Below, piece by piece: positions 33,053-45,668 of a stretch of 64,000 bases of DNA. The DNA comes from Cenococcum geophilum 1.58 (taxonomy: Eukaryota; Ascomycota; Dothideomycetes; Gloniales; Gloniaceae), in assembly GCA_001692895.1 (NCBI GenBank), contig KV748216.1, positions 1,426,001 through 1,490,000 of the forward strand, read 5' to 3'. Every line of letters begins with the position of its first letter. Position 1 is the stretch's first letter. The notes under the pieces were generated by a model. It was given only the letters and a program-made list of their open reading frames with translations, was not told where the DNA came from and did not search any database. The position numbers and the translations under genes are program-made.

Positions 33053-36000
33053 GGCGTCGGAAAATCAAAGCGAGATAACGATTGGTGGCTGAAATAGAGA
33101 GATTGAAGAATTAAACGGGTTGTCACGAGGATTTCGACAAGTCTGCTCAGCCGTCAGTGGTTAGAGTATGAAGAATTGAGTAAGCTCAGAGCTCTGGCAG
33201 GGATTTTCCCCACACCTGATTGTCGAGTTTTTGTCTGGATTGGAAGGCAAGAGGAGCGATTGAAGTTGAAGTAGGCGGCACAATTGGCTGCGCCGTCCTT
33301 CCGTTGCGGCGTGGAGAGGCCTAAATATAGGGAAAGGAAGAAGTTTCGAAGATCGACGGGAGGATTTCTGGCAGTGCAGCGAGAGATGAAACGGAGCTGT
33401 GCCGTTGAGGGAGGTGGAGATGGTTGGACGCTAAGCGCAGGATAAAGATCTCCAATCCTTGCTCAAATTACATCACAGCCGTCTTGTGATTGCGCCTTGC
33501 AGCTTGTCACTGCACCGGAAAGCTCTTTATGTGTGAGCTCCGCCGATCGTATCGTTAACTACAACTTGCTCGAGGCCAACGGGACCAGCTATCCGCCACC
33601 ACAAAGGGCCTAACCACCCTTGCCGGGATAGCTAGACAAAAATGCTGGGTCAACAAAAATTGCCCTCTACGAGATATTCCGCTCGAAATCTTCCACTCCT
33701 CGACAAAATCGATCTTCAGTATTCTTTGACGCCCCTCTCTAGATCTACGCTTTGCGTCATTGCAGCAGGATAGCTTTTAAGGTCTGCGGTGGAAATGCGG
33801 GGTGTGCTTCGCATGGAAAGTCGGAGCGACTGCAACAAAGCCGTTGGCAAACCTCAAAATTCCGAGTTCCCAACTAAGCCAAGCGGATAAGCCTCCGCTG
33901 CCCACCTAATACTTTTGTATCCCAGATAGGCAAGCCGTCGCTGCATCGGCAGGCGTCACGTCTGCAAAAGCTTGCTTGAGGCCCAACACTCGCTGCATTG
34001 AAAATATTTTCTGAGCTGAAGCCGGCGAACAGGTGCGGACGAGTCCATGGCAACGGCTGCAGGTGGCTTTCGTTTATGTGGCCAGTAATCGGCTTGCACA
34101 ACGTTCGCTTCGACGGAAGAGGCCACCACTAAGGCTTATCTAAGTACTTATCAAATAAATCTAAGGCGTGATAGTCAAAGGGGGTCGCTTTATAGGGGCA
34201 TATACAGCGGATCAGTAGGGGACAATTTCATCATCTGTGTCACTCTGCATGATCAAATTTTTCTGTCTCACGCGCCAAGCTTTATATCCCCTATCCCAAC
34301 ACTCCCAAATTTAGCTGCCAAAGTCTCAGATCCTCTCACATTACTATGTCAGGGCTCTATATCATGTACGTAAAGGATGGAGGATTCCTACAATGATTAT
34401 TTGCATTGATCCTATTTTAGCGCTTACTCAACTGCCTCACCGCTCTCATGTATTTAATTCAATCAGATCTCTCCGATCAAAAGCGAGTAGCTGACTTGCT
34501 GAGCTAGAACGTGCCATGAAAATCTCGGCGCCCAATCTACTGTCGTAGGCCAGGGTGCAGCACTTCAGTCGCTATGTTTTGATTGAATCTTTCTAAGAGT
34601 TTATTAGATTCCGAACCTTGTAGATCTCCTGCAACTCGCTAGTAGAATACCCCATTTTTCCTTGTTTGCACCTCCGCCTCCTCTGCGTCTCCTTTTTATT
34701 AGCGGCTTCCTCTGGCTTCTACGTTAAGGAAATGCTCGCTAGGCATGCTAGCGCGTAAAGCTTGTAACCAAGGCGCGAGCCGTTCAATTGTCACCACAAC
34801 ATATACACTTGCGGCGAGCTGTCAAAGACTTCACAACCGGATATGGTAAGTAGCCTTTGCAAGTTGCTTAATAAAGTCTTGACTTATTCAAGGTTCTATC
34901 CCTTCCCACGCTGGTTTACGTCCACGCATATCGATAAGGGTTTGACCAATCACAGGCTCTCGTTCAACTGAAAGCTTGGCTCTGATGTTCATAGGCTTGG
35001 CGCCAAGCTGTGGACGACAGCGCGGGAAGGATAATCCACGATCCTATGCGTTTCTAAGAAAGAAATCTGCATATCGGGTTGTTTACCAAGTTATCGCCAT
35101 ACCATGAGTTGTGGATAATGAAACCTTTACAACTTAATATATAGGAGACTTTTACAATTCCCTAAGGTATCTGAAGCCATTCATAAGGACCTCCTAGACC
35201 ACCAAAATCCAAGTGGGCGCCTAATCAGAATTTGTCTACGGTAGTGTATGTATACCAACGCTAACTCCTCCAAGGTCAGATCCTGACACCAACAACGCCT
35301 TAATCTTACGCTTATCTATGAAGCATAGCAGAAACCGTTACGATTCAATTAACTCTTCACGAAAAACGTGTAGCCTGCGCTCCCTTCACCACGGTTCTCC
35401 ACGGACTTTGTAGTATATTCATACACCTAGTCTTCGGACCAAAAATACTATAACTGCTTCTTGGCTTCCTCTCGCGGTACAGCTCTGCGCACTTGATCCT
35501 TCGCCATTGATGATGTTCGTTCTTATCCAAATAGATTGCGATAGTGTCGTCTGTCTTGGCGCCTTTCTCCCCACAATTGAATTTGGGTTTGTAGTTCTTC
35601 CCGTTGTTAGCTCTAGGATTATTCCATTCCCTGCCATTGCCATTATCCGGTAACTTGTTTGGGACATGAAAATCGATGCCTTGATTCGCTACTTTGTATG
35701 GGGCTCTCGGTTTGAACTTTTTAGGGTTAATGACGATGTTGTTCGACTCACTGAGACAGGTCGGCCAGGGGGCTAAGAGACCATAGGACTCGATTTTCGA
35801 GTGTTTCCACGCGAAGATAGACTCATGCACATGGCTGTATGACCGGCTTCCACCCCCCCTCTGGCAAAACTTTATTTCGCTACGGTATGCGGGCTCGCTC
35901 AATCGCCACCAACTGTACATAGTAATTGTAGCGAACGCCTATGGTTGTACGCACGGGCTATTTTGGTTGCCCTGGAGAATTATTCTGGTTGCCCTAAGGA

Positions 36001-36728
36001 ATTGTCCTAGTTGGCTAGGGGATTCGAACTAAAGCAATTTAGAACTTACCTGACGTACGCTTCCTCTTTCTTCCCTTTTTACCCGCGCCTCTGGAACGCG
36101 AATACAACGCTGTCTCTGCAGAGAGGTTGATGAAATTTGGCAATATCGTACGGGTGGAAACCTCACGATATTTGACAAAGATCACGACGCTGCGGAGGAA
36201 GGCCGATCGCAAACAGGGGCGTTTACTACGGTTGCCATGTGCGGCTGGTGGCAGTCGGGCGAAGTTGAATGTGTACCGAATTCGAAACCTGCGGAGGGGG
36301 TAGAAGCTGGTCATGCACATGGCTGTAGTCAGATTTCTTGTTGGCAAGATGAGTGATGTAATTGGTCTGGTTGGAGCCAAGTTAAGTAAGGTTTTATCAA
36401 ATCTTTATATAAAATGATCCAAGACCTGGCGAACTTCAACATTTTAAGCCCGTTTATATGGTAATATTTTTTCCCCGGCCGATATTGCAAAAATAGCTCC
36501 ATAGAATTGTAGAAGACCCCTCCCCTGCGCTGTGCATCTACTTTGTAGCCTCGAGCGAGCTATCGTCGCGGAGGAGTAGCGATTGCAAGCTCTGGAGCTT
36601 TGCGAGAGCTCTGCGGAACTGTCGACTTGGTGCCGATCACTACTATATTAGGGTTAGATCAGGGGTGACTGTGACTTATCCACCGTGTATATAAGTCTCT
36701 TTTCTTCGTAGACCAATCTACACAATTA
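33053..36728. other. Gene-poor 3.7-kb region
   Basis: Upstream region of glycogen synthase, then sequence without a recognisable gene. A single transposon-end-like sequence lies at about 34918-34965. A minus-strand frame at 35357-35920 is long (187 codons) but has no recognisable motif. TA-rich sequence and scattered LTR-like text (TATATAAG at about 36690) precede the Copia fragments. Confidence 0.4.
34918..34965 (+). repeat. Solo transposon-end-like sequence related to the 13204 foldback
   Basis: Reads tatcgataagggtttgacca followed by atcacaggctctcg, matching the terminal repeat at 13209 (tatcgataagggctggccaa) over about 25 bp. No partner end was found nearby. Confidence 0.45.
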
Positions 36729-36922
36729 TAGAGAAGGTTCGGTGCATGAGAATAGAGGCTCACCTACCAGAGGAGCTCTGGCACGAAGCCTACAGAGCAG
36801 CGGCATACCTGCTCAATCGAATGCCTAGCAGAAGGATTGAGTGGCAGACACCGTTTGAGAAGATCCAATCAGCAATGAATATATCATCACCGAAGCCCAA
36901 TATAGCTCACCTACGAGCTTAT
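36729..36922 (+). mobile_element. Ty1/Copia integrase-region fragment (plus-strand copy)
   Basis: 36746-36955 encodes LPEELWHEAYRAAAYLLNRM, PSRRIEWQTPFEKIQ and KPNIAHLRAYW, the conserved end of Copia integrase where 'LP..LW.EA...A.YL.NR.P' and 'KP...HLR.YG' occur. Only about 65 codons remain. It is paired with a reverse copy at 36971-37160. Confidence 0.75.
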
Positions 36923-36970
36923 TGGAGCGATGGGATGTTATATTTAAGCGGATAGGCCCTGCAACCATAG

Positions 36971-37160
36971 ACTCGTAGGTGACCTATATTGGGCTTCGGT
37001 GGTGATATACTCATTGCTGATTGGATCTTCTCAAACGGTGTCTGCCACCCAAGTCTTCTGCTGGACATTCGATTGAGCAGGTATGCTGCTGCTTTGTAGG
37101 CTTCGGGCCAGAGCTCCTCTGGTAGGTGGGCCTCTATTCTCGTGCATCGAGCCTTCTCTA
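36971..37160 (-). mobile_element. Ty1/Copia integrase-region fragment (inverted copy)
   Basis: Reverse complement reads the same integrase segment (LPEELWPEAYKAAAYLLNRM, GHLRVYGC), about 90% identical to the plus-strand copy. With it, it forms a palindrome with arms of about 190 bp and a spacer of about 48 bp. Confidence 0.75.
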
Positions 37161-39174
37161 TGTCAGCCGGAGTTTGAGGCTATATATTGTCCTAATTGGC
37201 GCTGCTAATAGGACCGATTCTTTTGGTGCCCAGTTGGGGTCAACGGGGACGAACCTCAGGGGGGAGCCATGCACGGAGCTCTATCGAGGCTCTGCGAAAG
37301 CTCTACACGAAGCTCCGCGAAAGCTCTACCACAGTGTGGTCAAGAGCAAGCGGTCAGCGCGCTAGCTGTGAAACCGATAGCTCGCTGACCCAATCAGAGG
37401 TGCTCGCTGTACTCGCTAGCAGAATTAAGGTTGACGCTGAGCAAGCTGTCACCGCCTTCAGTATCGTTATTTTCAATACTCTCTAACCCTTGAGATGCGG
37501 TATGTACAGTACGTTCAACCTTTTCTTGGTTGAAGCTTTGAGCGTGTTCAACTTCACTAGATAGATATTCGCGTTCGCGCGCCACTACTAGGCTTCGATT
37601 GCATTCTAAACCGTTGGAGAGCACTTCAGGCTAGTTGTGGGCTACGCGGATGATCCCTGTCGGCTGAATGGAGTCACGATCTGGATCCGTTGTAGTAAGG
37701 GTGTATCCGCGGCCTCCGAGCATACCTGGAATACCGGAGTCTCCTGAGGTGAAGGACCGACTTCTGCATCTTCAACACTCGGAAGTATTCTATCAGGCAC
37801 TCCTGGCATTGCTTTTTCAACGGGCGATCAAAGCCTAGCTCTCGAAGAAGCTAAATTTGGATAGAATTAAGGGTCAAAGAGAGTAAAAATATTGGGTAAA
37901 GACAGCTTGTATAAATATTTGTAGCGCAGTGGGGTTATGATCTGGTAAAAGCTAAGTGGTGTCACTCAGTACCTTCCAGGCTTCCGCGAGCTTTACTTGA
38001 AAATTTAAAAATCTCTGATTTGATTTAAAGCCTCCGGTTGGCTCGCCTACCGGGACGCCTATCATGCCAGCGCATGAGGTAAGGCTGAAGCAGCCTGATA
38101 GGGGCTTGCCAGCCTGTGTTTTTGTTGTCAATGACCTAACAGCCTAGTTAGCTGTTTTGTGCACCCTACCACTTTATGGACGCGTCAGCCTTATAGGAGT
38201 CGGGGCATCTAGACTGTCTATCCCGTTACAAGATATTATTCAACTTTGATAGAAAAGACGCTTGATTTTTTTAAAAATAGGGAATATTATACACATGGGC
38301 ATAGCTTTAAAGGTAGTTAACTTAGACTTAGTATAACTTTTTGAAATAAAGGTAAAATTAAAGGAAGAGAATAGTAATTTTTTTGTAAACAACAGTGAGG
38401 TTAGCGGATGCCTAAGCGGGAAGTAACATCTAAAAACAAATGGAGGTCGACTAAACTTAGAGAGGCAGCGCACCTTGACGGTTGGCTTGCGCCGTCAAGT
38501 CCTGCCAATGTTCATAGCGACTGGGTCGCAGGGGCGATCTGGTCCTAGACCAGGAGTTTCTAGAGGGGGAAATACGCCAGGACAAAGTTCAAGACATGAA
38601 GCCTGAGGAGACTGTTGCATTTTTTGTAGAGGCCGGAGTGTGATAAATATGAGAGACTTTGTAGCTAAGAAAAGTTCACGGGGCTCTGAAGAAATGTTAT
38701 TCGTCCTGTGCTGCAATAAACATATAGCCTGACAATTAAGCTAGGCTCATACATGGCCTGGTAAAATGAATTTATAGCAGCATAGTTTGAAGGAAACCTG
38801 CAGCTGTCCAGTGATGTTGGCTTATTAAGAAGTGGAAGTAAGACAGGAGGTTGAGTGGAGATATTTAAAGTAAGATGGAATCTCGATATATTAAGTCGAA
38901 GACATGGCGGTGTGCGCCATGAAACTTGAACTTTTGGCGGTGAGTGAGCGGGTCATAACCAATATCACATAGCGAATAGCTATGGGCTGCGGAGAAGCGG
39001 TCTCAACTCTGCGAATCGACGTCATCTGTCCTGGGCTTCGGATATCATATCTATCTCTTTAGTAAGTATACACGGCAGAGATAAATCGTCCCTCTATCAT
39101 ATAGGCATATTATACAGACCTATCCAACGCCATGACGATCCACTATGCATTTTATCGTTGATCCCTTTGGAATC
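37161..39174. other. Gene-poor TA-rich region
   Basis: No supportable gene. Contains short repeated phrases (ctctgcgaaagctctac/ctccgcgaaagctctacc at 37293-37332) and TA-rich sequence (38240-38400). Likely decayed repeat DNA. Confidence 0.45.
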
Positions 39175-40085
39175 TCATTTCCTGCCCCTCTTGGTATTAT
39201 TCTTCTTAGCCGCATCCTTGCTCTTACTGCCTCCCGTCCCCAGCGCAGCCCTCTTGCGTTGATACTGCCGCACGATATTCTCGACCGATCCCATATCGTG
39301 CTTAGGTTTCCTGCAAGCGTAATTAGCAGAAAGTCCCAAAAACCCGACACAAACCCCCAACGCATCCTTCCCCGACCCCAAGCTCTCTCCAAACGCAACT
39401 CCCTCCGCTTCTTCACCCTCCAGTTGAAGGAAAACGACCCACCTCATATAATACAGCCTCGCCCTCCTCACCCTCTTCTCCCTCCTCTGCACAACCTCAA
39501 TCCCCTCCACATTCGGACTATAAACCTTATACCACATCTCGACCCCCACCCTAGTCAGCTGCCCCCTAAGCAAAACCCCGGTATCGATCCCGCGCCTCCT
39601 GATATTCAAGCAGACGCCGGCGAAGGGATCGCCGTTCCTCAGCCTGACGAGCAAGATATCGCCCACGCGCGCCGCCTCGGGGTTCTTCTTCGAGAAGAGC
39701 CGCGTGCGGGCTCCCGCCGGGTCGAGGAGGGCGAGCTGCGACGACGTGACGGCGGCGATGGGGTCGCTGCAGGTTTTGCGCGCCGACGGCGGCGGCTGGA
39801 AGGTCGGGATTTCCTTGACGGGTTGGCGGGGCTTGGCTGTTTCGCGATACGTGTTAGCACCGTGCTGGTGTGTAGTGTGCTCGGGAGCTGGAGGGAGGGC
39901 TGGTGTGATCAATTGGGCTGAAGGGGGGTGGGGTACGGACTCAGGGCTGCGGGTGTGGGTGTCCAGGCCTGTACGGGCTCGGCGACGGTGGAGAGGAGCC
40001 GCTGCTGCTGCTTGTAGGCGCGTGAGAGACGGAAGAGCGGTTTTAGCCGTGTGAGCGGCCGCATTGTCGCGTGTGGTGCTGCCAT
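39175..40085 (-). CDS. IMG1: Mitochondrial large-subunit ribosomal protein bL19m
   Basis: Proposed exons 40085-39941, 39836-39443 and 39310-39175; 224 aa. The N-terminus (MAAPHATMRPLTRLKPLFRL, rich in Arg and free of acids) is a mitochondrial presequence. The L19 core is unmistakable: LLDPAGARTRLFSKKNPEAA, RVGDILLVRLRNGDPFAGVC, LNIRRRGIDTGVLLRGQLTR, VGVEMWYKVYSPNVEGIEVV. A basic tail (KKNNTKRGRK) ends the protein. Intron 2 (39311-39442) is 132 nt, a multiple of three and stop-free, so retention would insert 44 residues in the conserved YMR-KPKHD junction. Intron 1 (39837-39940) uses a weak GTCCGT donor with a GCTAAC branch point; that boundary is less certain. bL19 sits near the subunit interface of the mitoribosome. 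Confidence 0.9.
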
Positions 40086-40752
40086 GATGTTGAAGATCTA
40101 ATGTTGCATGGTTGGAATTGGTGTTGGTTGGTTTTCTGGATGACTAAGCCACGTAATGAAAGTGCTGCTTTGGGATATGATATCCTGCTCGAAATGTATT
40201 CTGTAATACTCATGAATTTTTATGAACGCTCTAAGTGACGCATGAAGCCGTCCCTGCATTAGGGAGCTCTAGTAAGAATTACTGAAATAGGTTAAGATTT
40301 TCCAAAATGTGCCTATGAAAATGCTTTTGACGAGTAGAGTGCACAATGACATCAGGAGGGTAAATCAATATGGATAAATTAATTTCAAGTATATAATAAT
40401 GACACGTTGAGTCCGACCGTGGCACTCAAATCACTCCATAATGCCTTATGCTTCTCTGAGAGCCGAATGCCTTTCTTTGACCGCATGCCATTGCCCTCAA
40501 CACCGTGTTTTGACGCACGCAGTTGGAAGAAACACCAAAGATAATCCCTCCTAGTCTCTCGCCTCTGGAATGTGCATATAAGCGGAGGCGCCGAGCCGTC
40601 TACTTGAGAACCCCCTGGTAACTTATACTCTCTTCCAAGACGCCGTCATGCCCCGAGCCGAATGCGATGAACTTTTTTTGTTAAGAGACCAAACGCCATC
40701 GCAATGCTTATTGAATCTGTACTAGCCCGGCCGGAAAAAGTTTCCAGCCTTA
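40086..40752. other. Intergenic, no gene seen
   Basis: Promoter of the bL19m gene and 3' flank of the NmrA-like gene. Nothing further recognised. Confidence 0.45.
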
Positions 40753-41862
40753 TTAGCAACTTCCCTGGAAGTCCAAATCCACCTCCCGCTGCGGCGTCTC
40801 CACCTCCTCCATCCACGTCAAACCATTCGCTGCTTCCTCAACTGGGAAAACCTCGCGCGCGTACTCTTCAATGTCGCGATAACCTTCCCAGAGCTCTAGG
40901 GCCACCTTAGGGCAATCTTTCTCTAGATCGGGGCCAAAATAAGGCGCGCATTTCCGACTAAGCGTCTCTTCGAGCGCTTCAAGATGCTGTCGGTAACCAG
41001 CCGGCACAGGAACGGCAATTTCAATCGGGCCAAGCCGGTAGCGGACAGGTCGGGAGAGCCCGCGGCTGAATGCTTTGCAGACTTGTTTCGGGGTGAGCTG
41101 AGAGAAGGCAAGAGGGACGCTAAAGGGTTGAGGTTAGCAAAAGCTTATCATGAATCCTTCGCTTGAAGTGTAATAAAAGCGCTAGGAAGCGTGATCTAAA
41201 AGAGCGGCGAATGATGAATAATACGCGTACCGTTTGCCGGCCCACTCTCTTGGACCCTCCTTGAATATCTGCAGTACGGCCGGACCGACATCGTGCTCCG
41301 CGTCTAACCAGGGCAAAGGAATGTCCGGGTGAAAGGGCGCTTGCCATATAAAACTCCTATCCGGTTGGAGTTCGATGCGAAAGAGGGGGTAATTGAGGCT
41401 GGTGAAGTTATTGTGGTAGATGCCACAATAGATGAAGGTAGCAGGCAATCCAATTTGGCGGATGTAGTTCTCGATCGTGAATTTTTGCGCCCAGAGCGGC
41501 AGAGGCCTCCAGCCTCTTCCGTAGATGGAATGGTCGGGCATGCTGCTGTAGATGTAATGGTGCACACCAGCTTTCTTCGCGGCATCGGCCAGCGCCCGTC
41601 CCATTGCGACCTCATCCCCCCAGTGAGTCGTGTTTATAAAGGCTAGCTGAGCGTTTTTGAAAAGATCGTCTAGGAACTTGGGCTCCTGCAGGTTTCCAAC
41701 GAAGACGGTGACATTGGGTAGGCTTGATAGCTCTTCCGCTACGATGCCATTCTTGTCACGCATCTGAGCGCGCACATGCCATCCTACAGCGGAGGCGACA
41801 CGAACGAAGCTTGCTGACTGGCGCCCATTGCTGTTAATGGTGACTACCGTCTTGCGGGGCAT
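40753..41862 (-). CDS. NmrA-like NAD(P)-binding regulator/reductase
   Basis: Exons 41862-41231 and 41119-40753 across a 111-nt intron; 332 aa. The Rossmann start MPRKTVVTINSNGRQSASFV matches the NmrA pattern (VxxxNGRQG/AxS). Conserved family text follows: NVTVFVGNLQEPKFLDDLF, INTTHWGDEVAMGRALADA, HHYIYSSMPDHSIYGRGWRP, PLWAQKFTIENYIRQIGLPA and HPDIPLPWLDAEHDVGPAVL. Members are short-chain-dehydrogenase-like proteins that sense NAD(P) and often regulate rather than catalyse; the founder, NmrA, restrains the nitrogen regulator AreA. This member's target is unknown. The longer open frame to 42078 is rejected because the residues before MPRKTV are low-complexity. Confidence 0.88.
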
Positions 41863-43524
41863 GCGGATGGAAAAATTCTGACGACGTGTGAATTGCGAAG
41901 AAGACGGGGTGACAGGGGGGGGAGGCGTGCTTATAAGTAAGGGAGGTGCGGCAAAGACAGGGTCAGAGTATCTCGCGACGACGAATTGTCGAGAGTGGTG
42001 TGACGCTGAAATGCTCAGGATTGGAAGATGCCAGCGGTGTCGGTGTGCTCCTGCAGCGGTCCGCGTAGAATAATGCACGTGTTTGGCTGGTGGGGCTCCA
42101 AAAAGCAGTCATTGAATACGGAAAGCGCAGATGACAAGGGAAACACGTGAGCTCAGAAAGGAAGCCTGGAAAGGAAACCTGGAACGGAGGGTAGGTGACG
42201 CGAAGGCGGGCTAGCCTGAGGCAAATCGGTGCAATAGTGCAGGGTATTTAGATGACAGGCGCAAAAGGCTAGTAAAGTGTGTGAGCGTCTCGGTAGTGAG
42301 GTAGTAGGGCGGGGAGGCAGTATTACGGTTGCGCCATTTGCAGAGCCCAGAAACAACGACTTGGGGAAGATGAGTGGAGAGTTAAAAAGTAGAGGGCCTA
42401 ATAATAACGAGAGCGGAGATGAAGGAGAAAGCAGACTCATGGACCGCCATCACGGCCAACTGTATGGGTTCTGCTCCAGCACGTCAAGGCAAAACCTCCT
42501 CAAAATTACCTAATAGCTGCCAGGCCGGGACGAATTGGAGGGGCCTTCCAATCCGTTCGTTCATTCCAGCATCTTCCGACGCGCCATCTCGTCAAAGGCC
42601 GCAAGGCCTCTTTCATGATGGCCGCCGCTGAGGCAGCGAGATGGTGGAGCTTCGGCGAGAGTCACAATGGGTGCTGCTTCTCGTGACGCAGCCGCAGGCT
42701 GGGATAGGTTCATTGGTAATGCGGGGAAATGCAAGGCCGGGAAGGGGAAATTTAACAGCCAGCGCTTCCGCTCGAGTGCAGCGAGGAATCAACCCCGGGA
42801 AGGCTGCTGCCGCTCGAGATTATCGGACAATCCCATGCTGGCATTGGAAAATGATGGATAGAACCGTCATTAGATGGCGGGGAGAAGATGAGCGGTCGCA
42901 GGCTGCACCCGACGTTCCTCGATGAGCGCCACACAGCTGAAGCGAGAAAATAAGCTTCGACGCCTGCAATGCAAACCAGGACGGAAATTCTGTGCACAAT
43001 CGAAGAAATCGAAGATCTGCCCTTGACCCTTCAGAACGCACCCCAGTCACCTTAATTGGCTTAATAGGCCTAATTGGCTTAATAGGCCTAATTGGCTTGA
43101 TCGGCCTAAATGGCAGCCTAGAGATGCAGTCTGCTCTGAATCAGACCTCTATTGCATAACATTGGGCAACAATTGTTCGATGCAGCTACGGAACCATCTC
43201 CACCAGAAAAAAACCGCTGATAACGGACTCCAATCCCATCTAAACCACGCGCAAGCACAACCTAGAACGCCTGCAGCCCTAGGCTGAAACGGATAAAGTC
43301 TAATATACAAGGGTTTTAGCTGCATTCAGCTGCATTCAGCGCGCAGGGCCAGAAAACCCGCCAGTGAATTCCCCCTTGTAGTCCGTCATTGACCCTATCC
43401 CAGCCATTCAAACTGCACTCTACACGCCCTTCTCCAATTTTTTTCCTCCTTTGAGGGTCTCAGTGCATATTCATCAGAGCCACAATTACCCGGTGACGCC
43501 TGCCTCGGCCCGTCTCAGCCCGTC
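41863..43524. other. Intergenic with an 18-bp tandem repeat
   Basis: About 1.7 kb. Promoter of the NmrA-like gene, then no supportable gene. Contains the 18-bp repeat at 43053-43108 and a doubled gctgcattca at about 43319. Confidence 0.45.
43053..43108. repeat. Minisatellite, 18-bp unit, about three copies
   Basis: Units of the form taattggcttaataggcc repeat from about 43053, the last copy degenerate (ttgatcggcc). Intergenic; no coding meaning. Confidence 0.75.
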
Positions 43525-45668
43525 TCAGCCAGTCCCGACACCCGCGAGTTCCCACACAGCCCCGTCCGCGTCCGATGAGGCATGCAGCCTTGCGGCGGCC
43601 ATCTCATCCGAATGCAGATGGGCGCCAGCTTCTATCAAAGTCTGCACCTGATCGCTCAACCCCGCTTGCGCTGCCAAGAAGAGCGGGGTGTTGCCCTCGC
43701 GATTGCGCAGGTGGACTGATCCACCCTGGGCGAGGAAGTCTTGTAAAATTTCGACGTTCGGTCCGCTTGCCGCGAGATGCTTTTGTACGAGAGTATGTCA
43801 GCAATGTGCCCCAAAAGCAAGTCCTTTTCCATGCCAACGGGACTATTGTTTTTCCGATAATTCTTCCGTCGGTGAGGGGATTGATAAAGCCGGCAGGGTG
43901 CCATATGGCTTTGCTGGGTCTGAATGGAGCCGCATCGCGCTCACGCCGCCGGCTTTGCCCTCTGACATGGAATTTCAGAGATATCGCTGACCTACAGTTT
44001 TCGTTTGAAGGCTCGTTTTTTCGTCAATGGTAGGACGAGTTCCATCCGATACCAGCCCACCGGACAATTTCGCCTTCCAAGACTGCACGTCCATTCGCGC
44101 TGAATGGCGAAATAGTCGCAATACGGACTCCAGAAGCCGTGGCGGTCGGTTCGTATGGCAGCATTCGCTAACGATGTTTTTCAAAAGATAGGAAATTTTA
44201 CGCACCATGGGAGTAGAGCCAGCGTAGTCAGCATCGTTCAACAGCCACCTTGATTCTCCTCGAATTACGTCTCGCGTGCCTTGCAAATCGCCTGCCTGTA
44301 TCGAGTAGGCAAGGGCAGTCAAGGCTGACAATTCTGGAGTCAGAGTACCGCACTTGGGATGCTCGAAGTGCGTGCGAGTGGTTTCGGTCAGCTCACCACG
44401 TAGCGAGATCGACATGCGCTTGGATACCTCATCGGGCGTCGAATCGGGCAGAGCGAGAAGATATGCTAATTTGGTGAGCGCAGCTTCAGTTGTCAAGTCC
44501 TGCCCAAATACCACTCCAGCCCGACCTAAAACCGTGGCGGGAGCATAAAGCGGGCTGACGCTGCCGCTGAGGCATTGCGTCACGTTCACTATAACAATTC
44601 CTCTTCTAACAGCATCAGCGAGAATCTTGGTCATGGCGGAATCTGGGCCCCCGGGGGTGTTTCCGGCTCCAAAAGTTTCCAGCACGAGTCCTTTGAGACC
44701 TTCAAGCCGGAGGACGGCATCAACCATTTCCGGTTTCATTCCTGGAAAGACTCTGAGACACGCCACGTGCGCCGTGTTTAGTTTTGTCTGGATACTGAAT
44801 GCATTTACCGACGTAGGCCGGTAGACAAGGCCCCACTGGACGTTCGTCCTGAGAGAGGAAATTGTAGCCAACGGCGGGAGGTTTGGACTAGCAAAGGCTG
44901 CAAAATCATCTGTAGATACCTTCTTTGTCCGGTTCCCTCTAAAGAGCCGGAAGTTGAAGAAGAGGCATACCTCCGGAATCATGAAATGACCTGCGATAAT
45001 GAGGGAGCTCAACAAGTTATCCTGGGCATCATTCTGCAGTTCCATCATTGGCGCTTGAGAACCCGTAAGGATAACTGGCTTGCCCAGATTTTGTAGCATG
45101 AAGCTTAGTGCAGAGCACGTGTAGGCTAGAGAGTCCGTCCCATGGAGTACTACAAATCCGTCGAATAGCTGGTAGTTCCGGAAGATTGATTTAGCTATGT
45201 GGTCCCATCCTGCTGCATCAATAGAGCTGCTGTCTAGAAGCTCGTCAAATTCTAGAACAGAGTACCTGACGCGACGATCGTATGTGCTGATGGGAGTCCT
45301 CAAGCTTTGGACGGCTTTACGACTGCCATTGTCATCTGTAACTATTTCTAATGGCTCGGGGTAAGAACCATCATTGAAAGGGGGCCGAGGCGCCAATCCT
45401 GCTTTCAGAAAACCTTTGGCCTTTTGTCGCGAGTTAGAAAATATGCTAGCGTGTTGATTTCAGACAAAGAAGTTGTCGATTGTTGAGTCACAGGTATCAT
45501 TTCTTACTGGAATAAGCCCGTCCTCTGATCGTCTCATGCATATCGTGCCTCCTGTTTGAAGATGAGTGAGCTCAGCGCTTGGATGGATTGCTGAGACGGG
45601 AATTCCGTACCAGTAATAATGATTAGCACCCGCGATTCGGGAAACTGCAACTCAGGAAACGGGTCCAT
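43525..45668 (-). CDS. L-asparaginase (type I-like) with C-terminal ankyrin repeats
   Basis: Exons 45668-45611, 45551-45508, 45420-44206 and 43779-43525; 523 aa. The active-site Thr is at TGGTI (about residues 19-23, split by intron 1). The second motif is FVVLHGTDSLAYTCSALSFM with catalytic Thr-Asp, followed by GKPVILTGSQAPM and LETFGAGNTPGGPDSAM. After about residue 400 an ankyrin module begins (YSIQAGDLQGTRDVIRGESR) and continues in the last exon (HLAASGPNVEILQDFLAQGG, RNREGNTPLFLAAQAG). It hydrolyses asparagine to aspartate and ammonia, probably in the cytosol, since no signal peptide is seen. Asparaginase-ankyrin fusion occurs also in animal 60-kDa lysophospholipase/asparaginase. The last intron (43780-44205, 426 nt) is far longer than others here. 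Confidence 0.92.

Noticed and set aside
35357..35920. 187-codon minus-strand open frame
   Set aside because: No motif, biased composition, no intron support and located in gene-poor DNA.
35995..36030. ggggattcgaact resembling a tRNA T-arm
   Set aside because: No acceptor or anticodon arms could be folded around it.
36039..36380. Minus-strand 113-codon frame
   Set aside because: Arg-rich shadow-like composition and no family resemblance.
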